NCBI RefSeq assembly: GCF_037893015.1
Contig: NC_133658.1
Location: 62,257,636 to 62,321,635 of the forward strand
Reading direction: 5' to 3'
Source: Macrotis lagotis
Lineage: Eukaryota > Chordata > Mammalia > Peramelemorphia > Peramelidae
DNA length: 64,000 nt
The position numbers and the translations under genes are program-made. The notes below the pieces were generated by a model. It worked only from the letters and a program-made list of their open reading frames with translations. It was not told where the DNA came from and ran no database searches. Position 1 is the first letter of the stretch. Every line of letters starts with the position of its first letter. Of this stretch, positions 33,721 through 44,868 are shown one piece after another.

Positions 33721-34110
33721 AAGACTAAGGATTTGGCTCTATGTTTTATTCAAGGAAAGGGGCAGAAAAAGTACTCTGTTTAGCACAGGAATCAGATATA
33801 GGACAGGTCAAGTCAAAACATGACTGGAATCAGAAAGGGAAGCTTTTTCAGATACCTTATTATGTATTAATTAAATCAACCATCATTTATTATTATGTGT
33901 CAATAAGATTATTTAAATAGTTATAGAGATATCGATAGCACAGATTCTCCAAAGATACAAAGATGAAAAAAATAAAACTCAAAGTACCTGACCCCAAGAA
34001 GATTATAGACTAATGAGTTCTGCAATGATACTCTGAATTGTAGGGGTAATTTTCATTTTGGTGATTAACAAAGCACCCCAAATAAGTTTATCATGAAAAT
34101 GGTTATTCAT

Positions 34111-34804
34111 CCTTTGACCCAGCAATACCGCTACTGGGTCTATATCCTGAAGAGATGATGAAAAAGGGTAAAAACATCACTTGTACAAAAATATTTATAG
34201 CAGCCCTGTTTTTGGTAGCAAAGAATTGGAAATCAAGTAAATGTCCTTCAATTGGGGAATGGCTTAGCAAACTGTGGTATATGTATGTCATGGAACACTA
34301 TTGTTCTATTAGAAACCAGGAGGGATGGGATTTCAGGGAAGCCTGGAGGGATTTGCATGAACTGAGTGAGTGAGATGAGCAGAACCAGAAAAACACTGTA
34401 TACCCTAACAGCAACATGGGAGTGATGATCAACCTTGAAGGACTCGCTCATTCCATCAGTGCAACAATCGGGAACAATTTTGGGCTGTCTGCAAAGGAGA
34501 GTGCCATCTGTATCCAGATAAGGAACTGTGGAGTTTGAACAAAGTTCAAGGACTATTCCCTTTAATTTAGGAAAAAAACCAGATTGTTTTATTGTCTGAT
34601 CTTGTTACCTCTTAGACTGCTTGTCTCTTCTTTAAGGATATGATTTCTCTCTCATCACACCCAATTTGGATCAAGGTACAATATGGAAACAAAGTAAAGA
34701 CTGACAGATTGCTTTCTGTGGGGGTGGGGTGGGGGGAGGGAAGTAAGATTGGGGGAAATTGTAAATCTGAAATAATATCTTTAATAAAAATAAATTTAAA
34801 AAAG
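34111..34804 (+). mobile_element. 5'-truncated LINE-1 with target duplication
   Basis: Encodes the end of ORF2 (IFIAALFLVAKNWKSSKCPS, then GEWLSKLWYMYVMEHYC) followed by the 3' UTR and an A-rich end with AATAAA. Flanked by 'gaaaatggttattcat' (34095-34110) and 'gaaaatggctattcat' (34805-34820), one mismatch in 16. ORF2 breaks into frames. Confidence 0.93.
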
Positions 34805-34917
34805 GAAAATGGCTATTCATAAGAGGCAAAAGATTGTGTATCCACAAGAAACAGGAAGCAGAGTCTTAGTCTGATTTGGTCTCAACCCCTCAAGATTCAA
34901 AAAAGTACCTAAAATAA

Positions 34918-35115
34918 TTTTTTTATATTAACAGTATTTCTTTTTTGCAATTACATGAAAATATTGTTTTCAACATTGATTTTTTTTTTGATTTTGAGTT
35001 CCAAATTTTTCTCCCTCCCTCCTTTCACTTCCCACTCCCCAGAGGGCAAGCGATCTGATACAGATTACATACGCACAATCATACGGAACATATTTCCGTA
35101 TCTAATATAATTTTA
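34918..35115 (-). mobile_element. LINE-1 3' UTR fragment, reverse
   Basis: 'ttgcaattacatgaaaat', 'gattttgagttccaaatttt' and 'gggcaagcgatctgatacag' match the other reversed LINE-1 3' ends. Confidence 0.75.
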
Positions 35116-37229
35116 AAAGAATCTTGGTGAATCCAGCAGAGTTGTTGGGACCATCTCCATCAGCTCTTTCAGAATGCTCAGAAGAGATTCCTTCAACTTC
35201 TATGGTGAGTATTCCCCCCCCAACTGTGGTATTTAGATTCTAAATCCAAATTTACTGTCAATTCCTATGTTTCCCACAAACCAAATTGTTTTTCTACCCC
35301 ACATCCCCCGGTTATTTTGCTCTGTGGGAACTACATATCATATCTCATTATGCATGCAACTTCCTTAATTTTCCATCCTTAAGGATCTGCCTTTTCCCCA
35401 ATTAGTACAGAATAACTCCCAAATTAAAGGCTCTATGGGTACTGTAAGAAAAACAAGGAATATCATTTTTATCACCTTCAAAATGATTTCACTAGTCCCA
35501 GAAGTTGCTGCTACTGCTGCTAGAGCCACAGAAACCAGGAATGTTCATTAAAATGACCTTGGAGATCATCTGCTCCTATTGGTCAGAGAGGTGAAGGGAT
35601 CTATCTGTCCTTTGTCACACAGCTAACTAAAGCCCTGTTCCCAGACTCCTCCAGCATTCAATGTTATCCCCATTGAGCCAGATTTCTTCTGTGAAGTGAA
35701 TCAAATCTATAGGAGGGCTAGAAATTATGTTTAATTAGCATTCAAATATAATTCCCAGAAGCCCCCAATCCCAAAGAATTACAGGGAGTGACTGAACAAT
35801 TTGCCTCTTGTACTTTCACCTCAGAATTGACTGAATTCTTCTCAAGGGGGTGGGCAGTGTGTTACAGTGAAAAACTGTCCCAAAGAGGACTTGTTTTCCA
35901 CTGTGCTTCAGATACTACCTGTGTCCTTAGAACAGTTTGTGTCTCAGTTTCTTCAACTGCAAAATGAGGAGTGTTCAACTAAATGGCATCTTGGGTTCTA
36001 ACTGAAGCCTTCCCCAGATTATCCTTCCCTGACTGGCCCATCTATCTTGGTTCACATGTTCTGGATCATCCTTCCCTCCACCTATTTGACCTCTCAGTTG
36101 CTAACTCCTCTCCCTAATTCAGGACCTCTTTATTTCTGGCCTTGGACTATTGTAATTGTCTCCTAATTGCACCTTTCAATCAATCCCCAGAACATTCCCT
36201 TCTTCACCTAGCTGTCAAAATAATCTTCCTGAAGTACAAGCCAGACCATATCACTTCCTGGTTCAGAAACTTCGATGTCTCTCAATTACACTGAAGATAA
36301 GATAGGAACTCTTCTGCTTAGCATTTAAGTAGTTTCACAATCTGTCTCTGACTTTCCATAGAAAACAGACAAATGCTCCCTGGCTCCCTTTTTGTTCAAA
36401 AGAAGTATTTTGAAATGATAAATTTTGTATATTTAAATTATAAATGTCAAATGTGCTTAAGAATAAAAATTAAGGTCCAGACAGTGGATTATGGCACAGA
36501 TTTAAAATGGGAAACACCTCAATCTAGTTAAGAGCATTGATGAGCCTCATTCCTAAAAGTCTGTAAGGTAGATTGTAAGTAAAATTCTGGACCTAGGGTC
36601 AGAAAGACCTGAGTTTGAAGACTAACTCTACCTACTAGCTGTGGGCAAGTCACTTAGCTCCTCTCAGACTCAGTTCCCTCTGTAAAATAGGTATAATAAA
36701 AGCAGCTATTTCACAGGATTGCTATGAGCATAGATGATATAATGTGTGTGAATTGCATATGTTAAAGCTATAAATGTAAATGTTTTATCAGACTAAAAGA
36801 TCCCTTGAATTCCCTTAGACTTGATGGAAAGAAGAACCTCTGAACAGTCCTGAAGGTCAAAGAAAGATTCACTCCCTGGAAGCAGCTAGGGACCACAGCT
36901 TCTGGCCTTTGAGTGGGGAGAGGCGGATAGGGCTGGAGCTGAGGAGGAACAACAAATCAAGATAGCCACTTCACCAATATAGGAACAGTGTTATAATAAG
37001 ACAAACTCTTAGGAACCTTGATCAACTCAAAGACCAAGCACAATTCCAGAGGACTCATATGAAACATGGTATCTACCTCGATATAGAGAGGTGATGGTCC
37101 TAGAGTATATTAAGACTTTTTTTTTGGATTTGGCAAGACAAGATTTTTTTTTTTTGTCTTACAATACATATTTGTAAGAGTTTTGTTTTTCTTGCTTTGG
37201 GATAAATTACAGAGAGAGATGGAAGGGAG
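35116..37229. other. intergenic stretch with old repeats
   Basis: No gene recognised. MIR-type pieces at about 35545-35690 (reverse) and 36580-36780 (forward). At about 36030-36400 lies an old element of the L2/L3 class ('aataatcttcctgaagtaca', 'caatctgtctctgac') related to the one at 55.4-57.1 kb. Confidence 0.6.
36580..36780 (+). repeat. MIR SINE
   Basis: 'ctgtgggcaagtcacttagc', 'cagttccctctgtaaaatag' and 'ttgctatgagcatagatg' give the forward MIR order. Confidence 0.8.
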
Positions 37230-37350
37230 AGAAAATAAATTGATCTGTTGGTTTAGTCTTGAGGTTCTGAGTTCAAATCCAACCTTTGACACTTGCTATT
37301 TCCTAGCTGTTTGATTTTGGGCAAATCACTTAACCCTGACTGCCTGCCTT
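37230..37350 (+). repeat. tRNA-SINE (MIR/MAR1-type) fragment
   Basis: 'tctgagttcaaatccaacct' and 'tttgggcaaatcacttaacc', the B-box and following segment of the tRNA-derived SINEs. Confidence 0.65.
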
Positions 37351-37408
37351 GAATACAGGTCCATCTCCAGTTAGCTTGATGTGTATTTGACCACTGCCCA
37401 GATGACCC

Positions 37409-37560
37409 TGTTTTTGTTTTTGTTTTTGGCAAGGCAATGGGGTTAAGTGACTTGCCCAAGGTCATTCAGCTAGGTAATTATTAGGTGTCTGACACTGGAT
37501 TTGAACTCAGTTTCTCTTGACTCCAGGATCAGTGCTCTATCTACTGTGGCACCTAACTAT
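37409..37560 (-). repeat. SINE1/WSINE-type marsupial SINE, reverse
   Basis: 'tttggcaaggcaatggggtt' to 'gtggcacctaact', flanked by 'cccagatgac' at about 37397 and 37565. Confidence 0.92.
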
Positions 37561-37684
37561 TGAGACCCAGATGACTCTGGAGGAGAAAGTGAGACTGGTG
37601 ATAGCACAGAACTAAAATCCAATTCTCATGCATGTCATAGCATCACCTCCCTGATATCATGGTTTTCTTTGAGAATGAAAGACA

Positions 37685-37813
37685 AAGGGTAGCTATATGG
37701 CACAGTAGATAGAGCACCAGTCCTGGAGTCAGGTGGACTCAATTCCAGTCTCAGACACTTAATAATTACCTTGGGCAAGTCACTTAACCTTATTGCCTTG
37801 GAGAAATTGAAAA
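37685..37813 (+). repeat. SINE1-type SINE with small internal deletion
   Basis: 'agggtagctatatggcacag' to an A-rich tail, lacking part of the 'ctagctgtgtgac' block. Flanked by 'gagaatgaaagacaaa' and 'gagaatgaaagataaa'. Confidence 0.92.
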
Positions 37814-37877
37814 AAGAGAATGAAAGATAAACACCAAGTGACTGAATCAGGATTTGAACTCAGATCTTCCTAATCCT

Positions 37878-37940
37878 GGGGCAGTTAGATGGTACAGTGG
37901 ATAGAGTGGCAGAGTTTAAATCTGACTCCAGATACAAAAT
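37878..37940 (+). repeat. SINE1-type SINE, short diverged piece
   Basis: 'ggggcagttagatggtacag' and 'gatagagtggcagagtttaa' only; the rest is lost. Confidence 0.8.
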
Positions 37941-39479
37941 AAGGCAAAAGACAGTCCTTTCCCTCAAAGACTTTACAATCTAATGATAACTATCATAGAA
38001 TGATTCCATGAGATGAAGGAGTCCTTGAATATGTTTCTTGGTAGAACCATATAACTTGATGTTATCTATGAAATATAAGATCCTTTGATTCATTTGAGAA
38101 TTATATTTTGTTCTATTTAGGAGAGATAATATATTTTATTTTGGAAGAGCCATAATAAGCTTAAACTATATCACTGAAAAATGCCTCAATTTCTTGACAT
38201 TTTGCTGGTGATGCATGAGAGAACAGTTTTTATATGAACATCCTCACTATTAGAATATGTTTTATATATTTGCAGTGCATGGAAGAAGAGTGTGACTTTG
38301 TGCTAAGTTGGAAAGTCAGTATAAATGTTATGACATACAGGCAGCTGATTCAGTAATTAGTGGATTAATAAGTTGGTATGGTACTTTCTGGCACCCATTT
38401 TTGGGCCTTATTAGCTAATGTATTGGGCTTTTGGGGGGGGGATGTTTAGAGATTGTTTTTAATGATATGAACTGTATTTGTTCTTCCCAATAAAATGAAG
38501 TTCACAAAGGAATTCCAGTTTTGTATGTCCTAGATTCAACTCAATTCAATTTAACATTTCAATTCAACAATTCAACAAGCATTGTAGGTACTGAAACAAA
38601 GACAAAAATAAAATACTCCCTGCCTTTAAGAAACTTATTTTTCTACTCTATATAGGATTGTATAAAAATTTAAGGTTATCTCATCTAAGGCAACTCTCCT
38701 CACTTACATGTGAAGAAACTGTGACAGGGAAGGATTCAGTGATTTGCATTAGGTTAACAAAAGTAGTAAGAAGAGACAAGATTTAAACCCAGATCATTTG
38801 ATTAGAACTGTATCCAATATATTTGTTGTTATTGTTTTAAAATGGGAATTCTGAGCTATTTAGGGATTTTGTTGTCCTGACTTATTTGGTTTTGTTACAT
38901 TCATCCCTTTTTTTATTGAATTTACTGAGTATAGGCCACTGGAGGTATAAGGCAGAATTTAGAATGAACTTCAAGAAACCAAAATTAAAAAATAGAGTAT
39001 TAAATTCTCAACTGCTCCTCACTCTGATAAAGATCTGAAAACCTTCATTCTTCTTGCTCCCATCCTTTGGCTATATATTCTCAGCACACAAAGTAAATTC
39101 TAGGGAGCCACATTACCCTTCTCCATTTTCAAAGTCAGTGGAGGCAAAGGGCAAAGGTTGAGTTGTCCTTGGGTGGAATACCTGCTGGCAGTGATTGCAT
39201 CGGTATATAACCATTGGGTGTTGTACTTGCAGTCTATGCTGATGGATGAAGCTCTGGTCCTTAAAGATAAGTTGCTGGGGATTTGTAGGAACTAAATTCT
39301 CCTTGTCTCTCTCACCTTTTCTTACTTTACCTGGATTCTGCTGGAATCTTTTTTCAGATTGTTTCTCTACACTCCTATGCTGGATTGAGTTTTTTTCCCT
39401 CTCCTGTCCTTAATATATGTTTTTCTGATGTCTATTGTGCAATTCGATAATTCTGGTGGTTTTAGCTACACAGATGAAA
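37941..39479. other. intergenic stretch, no gene seen
   Basis: AT-rich sequence. A reversed MIR-type fragment lies at about 38690-38810 and an uncharacterised, possibly LTR-like, stretch at about 39170-39450. I recognise no coding sequence. Confidence 0.5.
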
Positions 39480-40185
39480 ATTTATTTTATTTTTTTTTAA
39501 TTTTTCCCAACTATATGGGGTTTTTTTTAGTTTTTTTTTTTTTGCAAGGCAAATGGGGTTAAGTGGCTTGCCCAAGGCCATACATCTAGGTAATTATTAA
39601 GTGTCTGAGACTGGATTTGAACCCAGGTACTCCTGACTTTATCCACTATGCCACCTAGCCGCCCCCCAACTATATGTTAATACAATTTTTAACATTTGTA
39701 TTTCTTCTTTAAGTTTTGAGTTCCAAATGAAATGGTAAAGAATCTGATAATGGTCACACATGTACAATCATGTATAACATTTTCAAATTAATCATTTAAT
39801 ATGAAGAAGAAAAAAATATGCTTCAGTGCTCCAGTCAGATTTCAGATTTCAGTCCTTTTTCATCATGAGTTCTTTGAAATTGTCTTGGATTGTTATATTG
39901 CTGAGAATAGCTAATTCATTCACAATTCTTCATCATACAATATTTGTTACTGTGTACTGTGTTCTCTTAGTTCTGCTCACTTCATTTTGCATCATTTCAT
40001 TTAAATTCACTTTTTTAAATCATCCTGCTTGTCATTTCTTATAGTACAATAATATTCCATCACAATCATATGCCACAATTTGTTCAGCCATTCCCCAGTG
40101 GATAGACATCTGCTTGATTTTCAAGCTACCATGAAAAGAGCTGCTTTAAACATTTTTGAACAAGTAGCTCCTTTCCCCCCACCTG
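39480..40185 (-). mobile_element. LINE-1 3' end, reverse, split by a SINE
   Basis: Minus-strand frames read the ORF2 C-terminal type sequence GEWLNKLWHMIVMEYYC around 40060-40110. The 3' UTR with 'ttttgagttccaaatg' follows at 39.7 kb. A SINE sits at 39514-39664 near its tail. Confidence 0.8.
39514..39664 (-). repeat. SINE1/WSINE-type marsupial SINE, reverse, in a LINE-1 tail
   Basis: 'tttgcaaggcaaatggggtt' to 'gccacctagccgcccc', flanked by 'cccaactatatg' on both sides. Confidence 0.95.
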
Positions 40186-40194
40186 TTTTAAACA

Positions 40195-40860
40195 ATCTCT
40201 TTGGATATTCATAGCAGCTCTTTTTGTAGTGGCAAAGAATTGGAAATTGAAGGGATACTCTTCAATTGGAGAATGGATAAACAAATTATGGTATATGAAT
40301 GTTAATGGAATACTATTGTTCTCTAAGAAACCATAAATGGTCAGACTCTAGAGAAGCATGGAAAAAATTACAGGAACTGATGCTGACCTAAGGGAACAGA
40401 ACCAAGAGAATAATGTACACATTAACATTGTGAGTTGATCATCCTTGATGAATACAGCTTCTCTCAGCAGTTCAGAGAGCTAGGACAACCCTGGAAAACC
40501 AAGTATGGACAATGCTATCACTATCCAGAGGAAGAAAAACAAAGCAAAAACAAAAACAACGCAACAGAATCTGAATGAACAATATATTCTCTTTTTAAAC
40601 AATTTATCTTATGTGTTTATTAAATATCTCATGGTTTTCTTTTCCCTTAATCCTAATTGCTCATACCGAAAATGATTAATCTGTAACATGTTAAAAACAA
40701 ATGTGTATGTACAATATTCACCTAATGTGGTGAGGGAAGGTGGAGTGGGAGGATGAAAGGAAATTGTGTAACTTAAAATATGCATATGTATGTGGATGAA
40801 TGTTGAAAAACTTTCATAACATGTAATTGGAAAAATAAAATATCAATTTGAAAAACCACT
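40195..40860 (+). mobile_element. LINE-1 3' end, forward, head-to-head with the previous one
   Basis: Starts within ORF2 'gcagctctttttgtagtggc' and runs through the 3' UTR to 'ggaaaaataaaatatcaat'. A different subfamily from the 34.1 kb copy: the 'GEWLSKLW' equivalent is diverged and the 3' UTR contains a CAAA-rich stretch at about 40530. Confidence 0.8.
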
Positions 40861-40964
40861 TTGGGATATAGACCTAGCAGTGGTATAACTGGATTAAAAG
40901 GATATGCATAGTTTTATAGCCCTTTGAACATAATTCCAAATTCCTTTCCAGAATGGAAATTGAG

Positions 40965-41073
40965 GCAAATTCAGTGAATTGCCCAGTTAATAAGTGTCTG
41001 AGGCTAGATTTGAGTTCAGGTCTTTCTGACTCTAGGCCTGATGCTCTATCCACTACATCACTTAGCTGCCCAT
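40965..41073 (-). repeat. tRNA-SINE fragment, reverse
   Basis: 'aattgcccagttaataagtg' to 'atcacttagctgccc'. Diverged member of the SINE1 or MIR group. Confidence 0.7.
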
Positions 41074-42117
41074 AAAATCATAAGCACAACATTTTAAATA
41101 CATGTTGCCATACTAGATAATCATGATCACTAAGCAGCATGGAATGAAATATAGCACTCCTCTGGGACCACTTCCCCAGCTCTCATACCCACTTATGCCT
41201 CCACAGGATGGCTATACTGTATTGTGCTCAAAGCTCTTTGGAAAATCCTAAGGGTCTGGGTTTCTGGTTCTATTGCTCTAAAACTATCACTAGTGCACTT
41301 CTCACTGATGTCAAATAGTCAATAAACAATAAGAAAGCATTTACTATTGCCAATCACTCTGCTAAGCCCCAAAGTTTCCAAGAAAGGGCAAACAATTCTT
41401 TGCTCTTGAGAAGCTCACAGTCTAGTGAAGGAGACAGTGAAAATCTCTCTATATAAACAAATTATATTCAAGATAAATTGGAAATAATCAATAGAAGGAA
41501 AGCATTAAGATTAAGGGGGATCAGGAAAACCTATATGATAGGTAGGATTTTTAACTATGACATGAAGGCAATCAAGAGACAGAGATGAGTAGGGAGAATA
41601 TACACCACCAGAGCAGTAATTTCAAGAATTGATGACATAAAGTATAATGTTCTTCAGGGATACAGTTGAAGTGCATCATACTTCTGAACCTTAAATACAT
41701 GATCTGACTTGGGGAGAAGTCAGATACTTTCTCTTAATGAAAACTGGAAGAGATGTGCCCACAGGGATTATCACCCTCCTAACAATTGACCATGTTATCT
41801 GAGATACTAGAGCAGGGACTATGTATCCAGATGACACACCTAGGATAAATATGGACAAATAAGGGCACAGAAGAATACAGAAAGATAGCCAGCCTGGGAA
41901 GGACAGTTTTAAGCAGTTTGATCCTTTGCCCCAGGGAAGAATGCTGACTGCCCAAGGACTCAAGAAAGAATTTCTCCCCACCAAGAGGTTGTGAACCTAT
42001 CCTTTGGCAACATGAGCTGTCTACATCTGTGCATCACTACCATAATTTAAGCTTGAGGCTATTTTTCAGAGCAAAAAATGTGCCCCTAGTTTGAGGGGAA
42101 TGGTTTCATAATTACCA
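41074..42117. other. intergenic stretch, no gene or repeat recognised
   Basis: A 97-codon minus-strand reading frame at 41984-41691 shows a hydrophobic segment (FCILLCPYLSIFILGV) but nothing I recognise and no supporting signals. I treat it as chance. Confidence 0.5.
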
Positions 42118-42931
42118 TATTTCTCCATGTATGAGACACACCTAAAGTTTGGAGTCCAAAGTTTGAAAAAATATATTACATAAAGTTATTGAACTCAAGT
42201 TTTATCATGAAATTCAATTTGGGCAAGTCTGGTGCATGGACACATCATGCTTTTTCCTTGGACATCAGTCACTTTTTCATCAGCAACTCATCTGGCCTCT
42301 TGCTGAGCCATCTTTGTGGACAGAGGAATTCCAATTGCCCTTTGCTCTTCAATCCATCTTTTTTTTAAAGGTTTTTGCAAGGCAGTGGGGTTAAGTGGCT
42401 TGCCCAAGACCACACAGCTAGGTAATTATTAAGTGTCTGAGACCAGATTTGAACCCAGGTACTCCTGACTCCAGGGCTGGCGCTTTATCCACTGCGCTAC
42501 CTAGCCGCCCCAATCCATCTCTTCTCTCTCTCTAACTCAGGCCATTTGGCAGCCTTGCCTCTCATGGCCTTCTATGGCCAGGACATTTTCAGCAGGGTTT
42601 CTTCTTTCTGTAGACAGTCTTTTTTTTTTTAGTATTCTTTTTTTTGTAGACAGTCTCAAATTGGAGGAGGACCATTCACTTTTGCAAACTGTATCACTTT
42701 GAACTTGAATTCAGCACTGTACAAAAATCTTTTCTGAATCATTTCTGGGCAGAACATAGCAAAATGTAACCTAATATATCAGTAACAAATGTGATACAAT
42801 GAGTGCAAAGACAACAAACCCAAAAAAGAGGGAAATGCAAGTAAAAACATTTACAACCACTGTATAAGACAATCCCAGTTTTTAGATCCCAAAATTTTCA
42901 AAAAAGGGTGTGTCTTATACATGGGGAAATA
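42118..42931 (-). mobile_element. pogo/Tigger-like DNA transposon remnant with terminal inverted repeats
   Basis: Ends are inverted repeats of about 25 bases (42118-42142 and 42907-42931), starting TATTTCYCCATGTAT, with two mismatches and a TA at each edge as in Tc1/mariner/pogo target duplications. The minus strand between encodes pieces of an N-terminal transposase: AEFKFKVIQFAKVNG at about 42710-42666, then KAMRGKAAKWPELERE at about 42570-42525, then EEQRAIGIPLSTK at about 42350-42310. This resembles the DNA-binding region of pogo-type transposases and their host-domesticated relatives such as POGK. Stops and a frame change break it, and no DDE catalytic part is present, so it is a non-autonomous remnant. 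A SINE at 42360-42511 splits it. Confidence 0.8.
42360..42511 (-). repeat. SINE1/WSINE-type SINE nested in the DNA transposon
   Basis: Complete reverse copy. Target duplication 'aatccatct' at 42351-42359 and 42512-42520. Confidence 0.95.
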
Positions 42932-43394
42932 CAATATTGTTCTTGCTACATTGACTTAGGAAATACCTTTTCCTAAAAGGTAATTGAAGTGTAGTTGATC
43001 TGCTTGCTCCATGTTCAAGACTCTTTATAACTTACCTTAATTCACCCCCCCACTTTAAGGGTCTTTTTCAAACTTATACTCAGTTACTTGAGAGCAGGGA
43101 TTGCCTTTTGACTTCTTCTAGGGGGTTACTCCTAGTACTTAGAACAAAGACTGGCACATACAAGTTGCTTAATATATTTTGACTGATTGACATGAAAGAG
43201 AAGCACATTAGCAGTGGCTCATGAACAATAGTTCAAGAAAGTTGATCTATTTAATCCTCTCCAAAATCTTAAGCAGAGATTCGAATTAGGGAAGGGGCCC
43301 CAGAGAGGGTGCTACATCTACCTCTATGTTGCTTGGAGAGTATGTGTAGTAAGTATGTCAACAACTAGTAAATAAATATATTCAACTATTGGTT
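42932..43394. other. intergenic stretch with an old retroposon tail
   Basis: No gene. Around 43060-43195 'gagcagggattgccttttga' and a 'tttgactgattgac' end match the older L3/CR1-like class also seen at 46.17-46.54 kb. Confidence 0.5.
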
Positions 43395-43595
43395 AGAATT
43401 CTAGGCTTGGAAAACGGAAAGACCTGAGTTCAAATCTAGCCTCAGACACTTACTAGCTGGTGACCCTGGGCAATTCACTTAACTTTCCTTCAGTTTCTTT
43501 ATCTGTAAAATAAGCTGGGGAAGGAAATAGCAAACCACTCTAATATCTCCACAAAGAAAACCTCAAGAGTTGGGCACAATTGAAATTTAATATAT
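43395..43595 (+). repeat. MAR1-like SINE with RTE-type tail
   Basis: 'agacctgagttcaaatctag', 'gctggggaaggaaatagcaa', then the tail 'ctcaagagttgggcacaatt'. Confidence 0.82.
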
Positions 43596-43718
43596 TGTTT
43601 TTATGTGTAGCATTCTCAATGATATTTTAAGGTTTGTTTGTAATATGAGGTTTTGTCACCTGTTAAACCATGGAAGATAGAAAACTTCTGATAACCTAGA
43701 CATGATGTCATTTCTTTT

Positions 43719-43875
43719 TTTTCCTTTTAGGTTTTTTTTTCAAGACAAACGGGGTTAAGTAGCTTGCCCAAGGCCACACAGCTAGGTAATTATTAAGTCT
43801 GAGACCGGATTTGAACCCAGGTACTCCTGACTCCAGGGCCGGTGCTTTATCCACTACACCACCTAGCCATCCTCC
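43719..43875 (-). repeat. SINE1/WSINE-type marsupial SINE, reverse
   Basis: Flanked by a perfect 16-base duplication 'catgatgtcatttctt' (43703 and 43876). Confidence 0.95.
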
Positions 43876-43967
43876 ATGATGTCATTTCTTGTTAATTTTT
43901 TGTAGCTACTAAATTTTTTATATATGTGGCATCCTGATATATGTGGTAATCTCTACTGTTTCCTTAA

Positions 43968-44003
43968 TAATAATAATAATAATAATAATAGTAGTAGTAG
44001 TAG
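43968..44003 (+). repeat. (AAT)n(AGT)n microsatellite
   Basis: About eight AAT units followed by about five AGT units, immediately before a SINE head. Confidence 0.93.
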
Positions 44004-44161
44004 GGGGCAGCTAGGTGGCACAGTGGATAGAGCACCGGCCCTGGAGTCAGGAGTACCTGAGTTCAAATCCGGTCTCAGACACTTAATAATTACCTAGCTG
44101 TGTGGCCTTGGGCAAGCCACTTAACCCCATTGCCTTGCAAAAAAAAAAAACTAAAAAAAAA
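44004..44161 (+). repeat. SINE1/WSINE-type marsupial SINE
   Basis: 'ggggcagctaggtggcacag' to an A-tail interrupted by 'ct'. Close to consensus; inserted at the end of the microsatellite. Confidence 0.95.
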
Positions 44162-44164
44162 TGG

Positions 44165-44355
44165 TAGCTAGTATTTATACAGAGCTTTATGGTTTAGTAA
44201 GTACTTTGCAAGTATTATTTAATTTTATCCTCACAATAACCCTGAGAGACTTTACAGATGGGTAAACTGAGGTCACATAGATGGCAAGTATCTGAGGCAG
44301 GATTTGAACTCAGGTCTTCCTGACTCCGGATCCAGTACTCTTTCTACCTAGTTTT
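44165..44355 (-). repeat. MIR SINE, reverse
   Basis: 'atcctcacaataaccctgag', 'tttacagatgggtaaactga', then 'gaactcaggtcttcctgact'. Confidence 0.8.
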
Positions 44356-44496
44356 CCTTAATGGATCACTAAATTCTGTTTCTTTCAGGATACCCTTTCT
44401 GTAATTGCTGGGTGTTGATGACCCAGTCTTTAATTGAAATCACAAATCCATTTCTTCAAACAATCACTACTACTTAACTATTTGTTGGATACATAC

Positions 44497-44543
<47 letters not shown>

Positions 44544-44552
44544 TAAAATTGA
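44497..44552. repeat. (GT)n(TA)n(CA)n microsatellite
   Basis: GTGTGT, then about 14 TA units, then ACACACATATATA; almost palindromic. Confidence 0.93.
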
Positions 44553-44868
44553 ATTTAGGTGTATATTGCCCTTGTAAGATATTTCAAGTTCTTTCTTAGA
44601 TATATCAAAAAATATACATATTTATACTGTACTTTTAGTTTGAGGTAAAATTCTGTCAAAAACAATTTGTCTTAATTTAAAATTATTCTAAATCCAAGTA
44701 TTTTCCAGCTTAAAAAGAGAGACCTATGCAAACTGATACAATCCTTCTCCAGGTGATTTATCAAATCTGTTATTTTTTATATCAATCAAACATTTATTAA
44801 ATGCCTATTTTGTGTCAGAGAAATGAGGCAAAAGATAGTCCCTGCCCTCAAGGAGATTACAATCTTTT

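Noticed and set aside
41691-41984. 97-codon minus-strand frame with a hydrophobic segment
   Set aside because: No recognisable family, no splice, poly-A or promoter context, and its length is compatible with chance in 64 kb.
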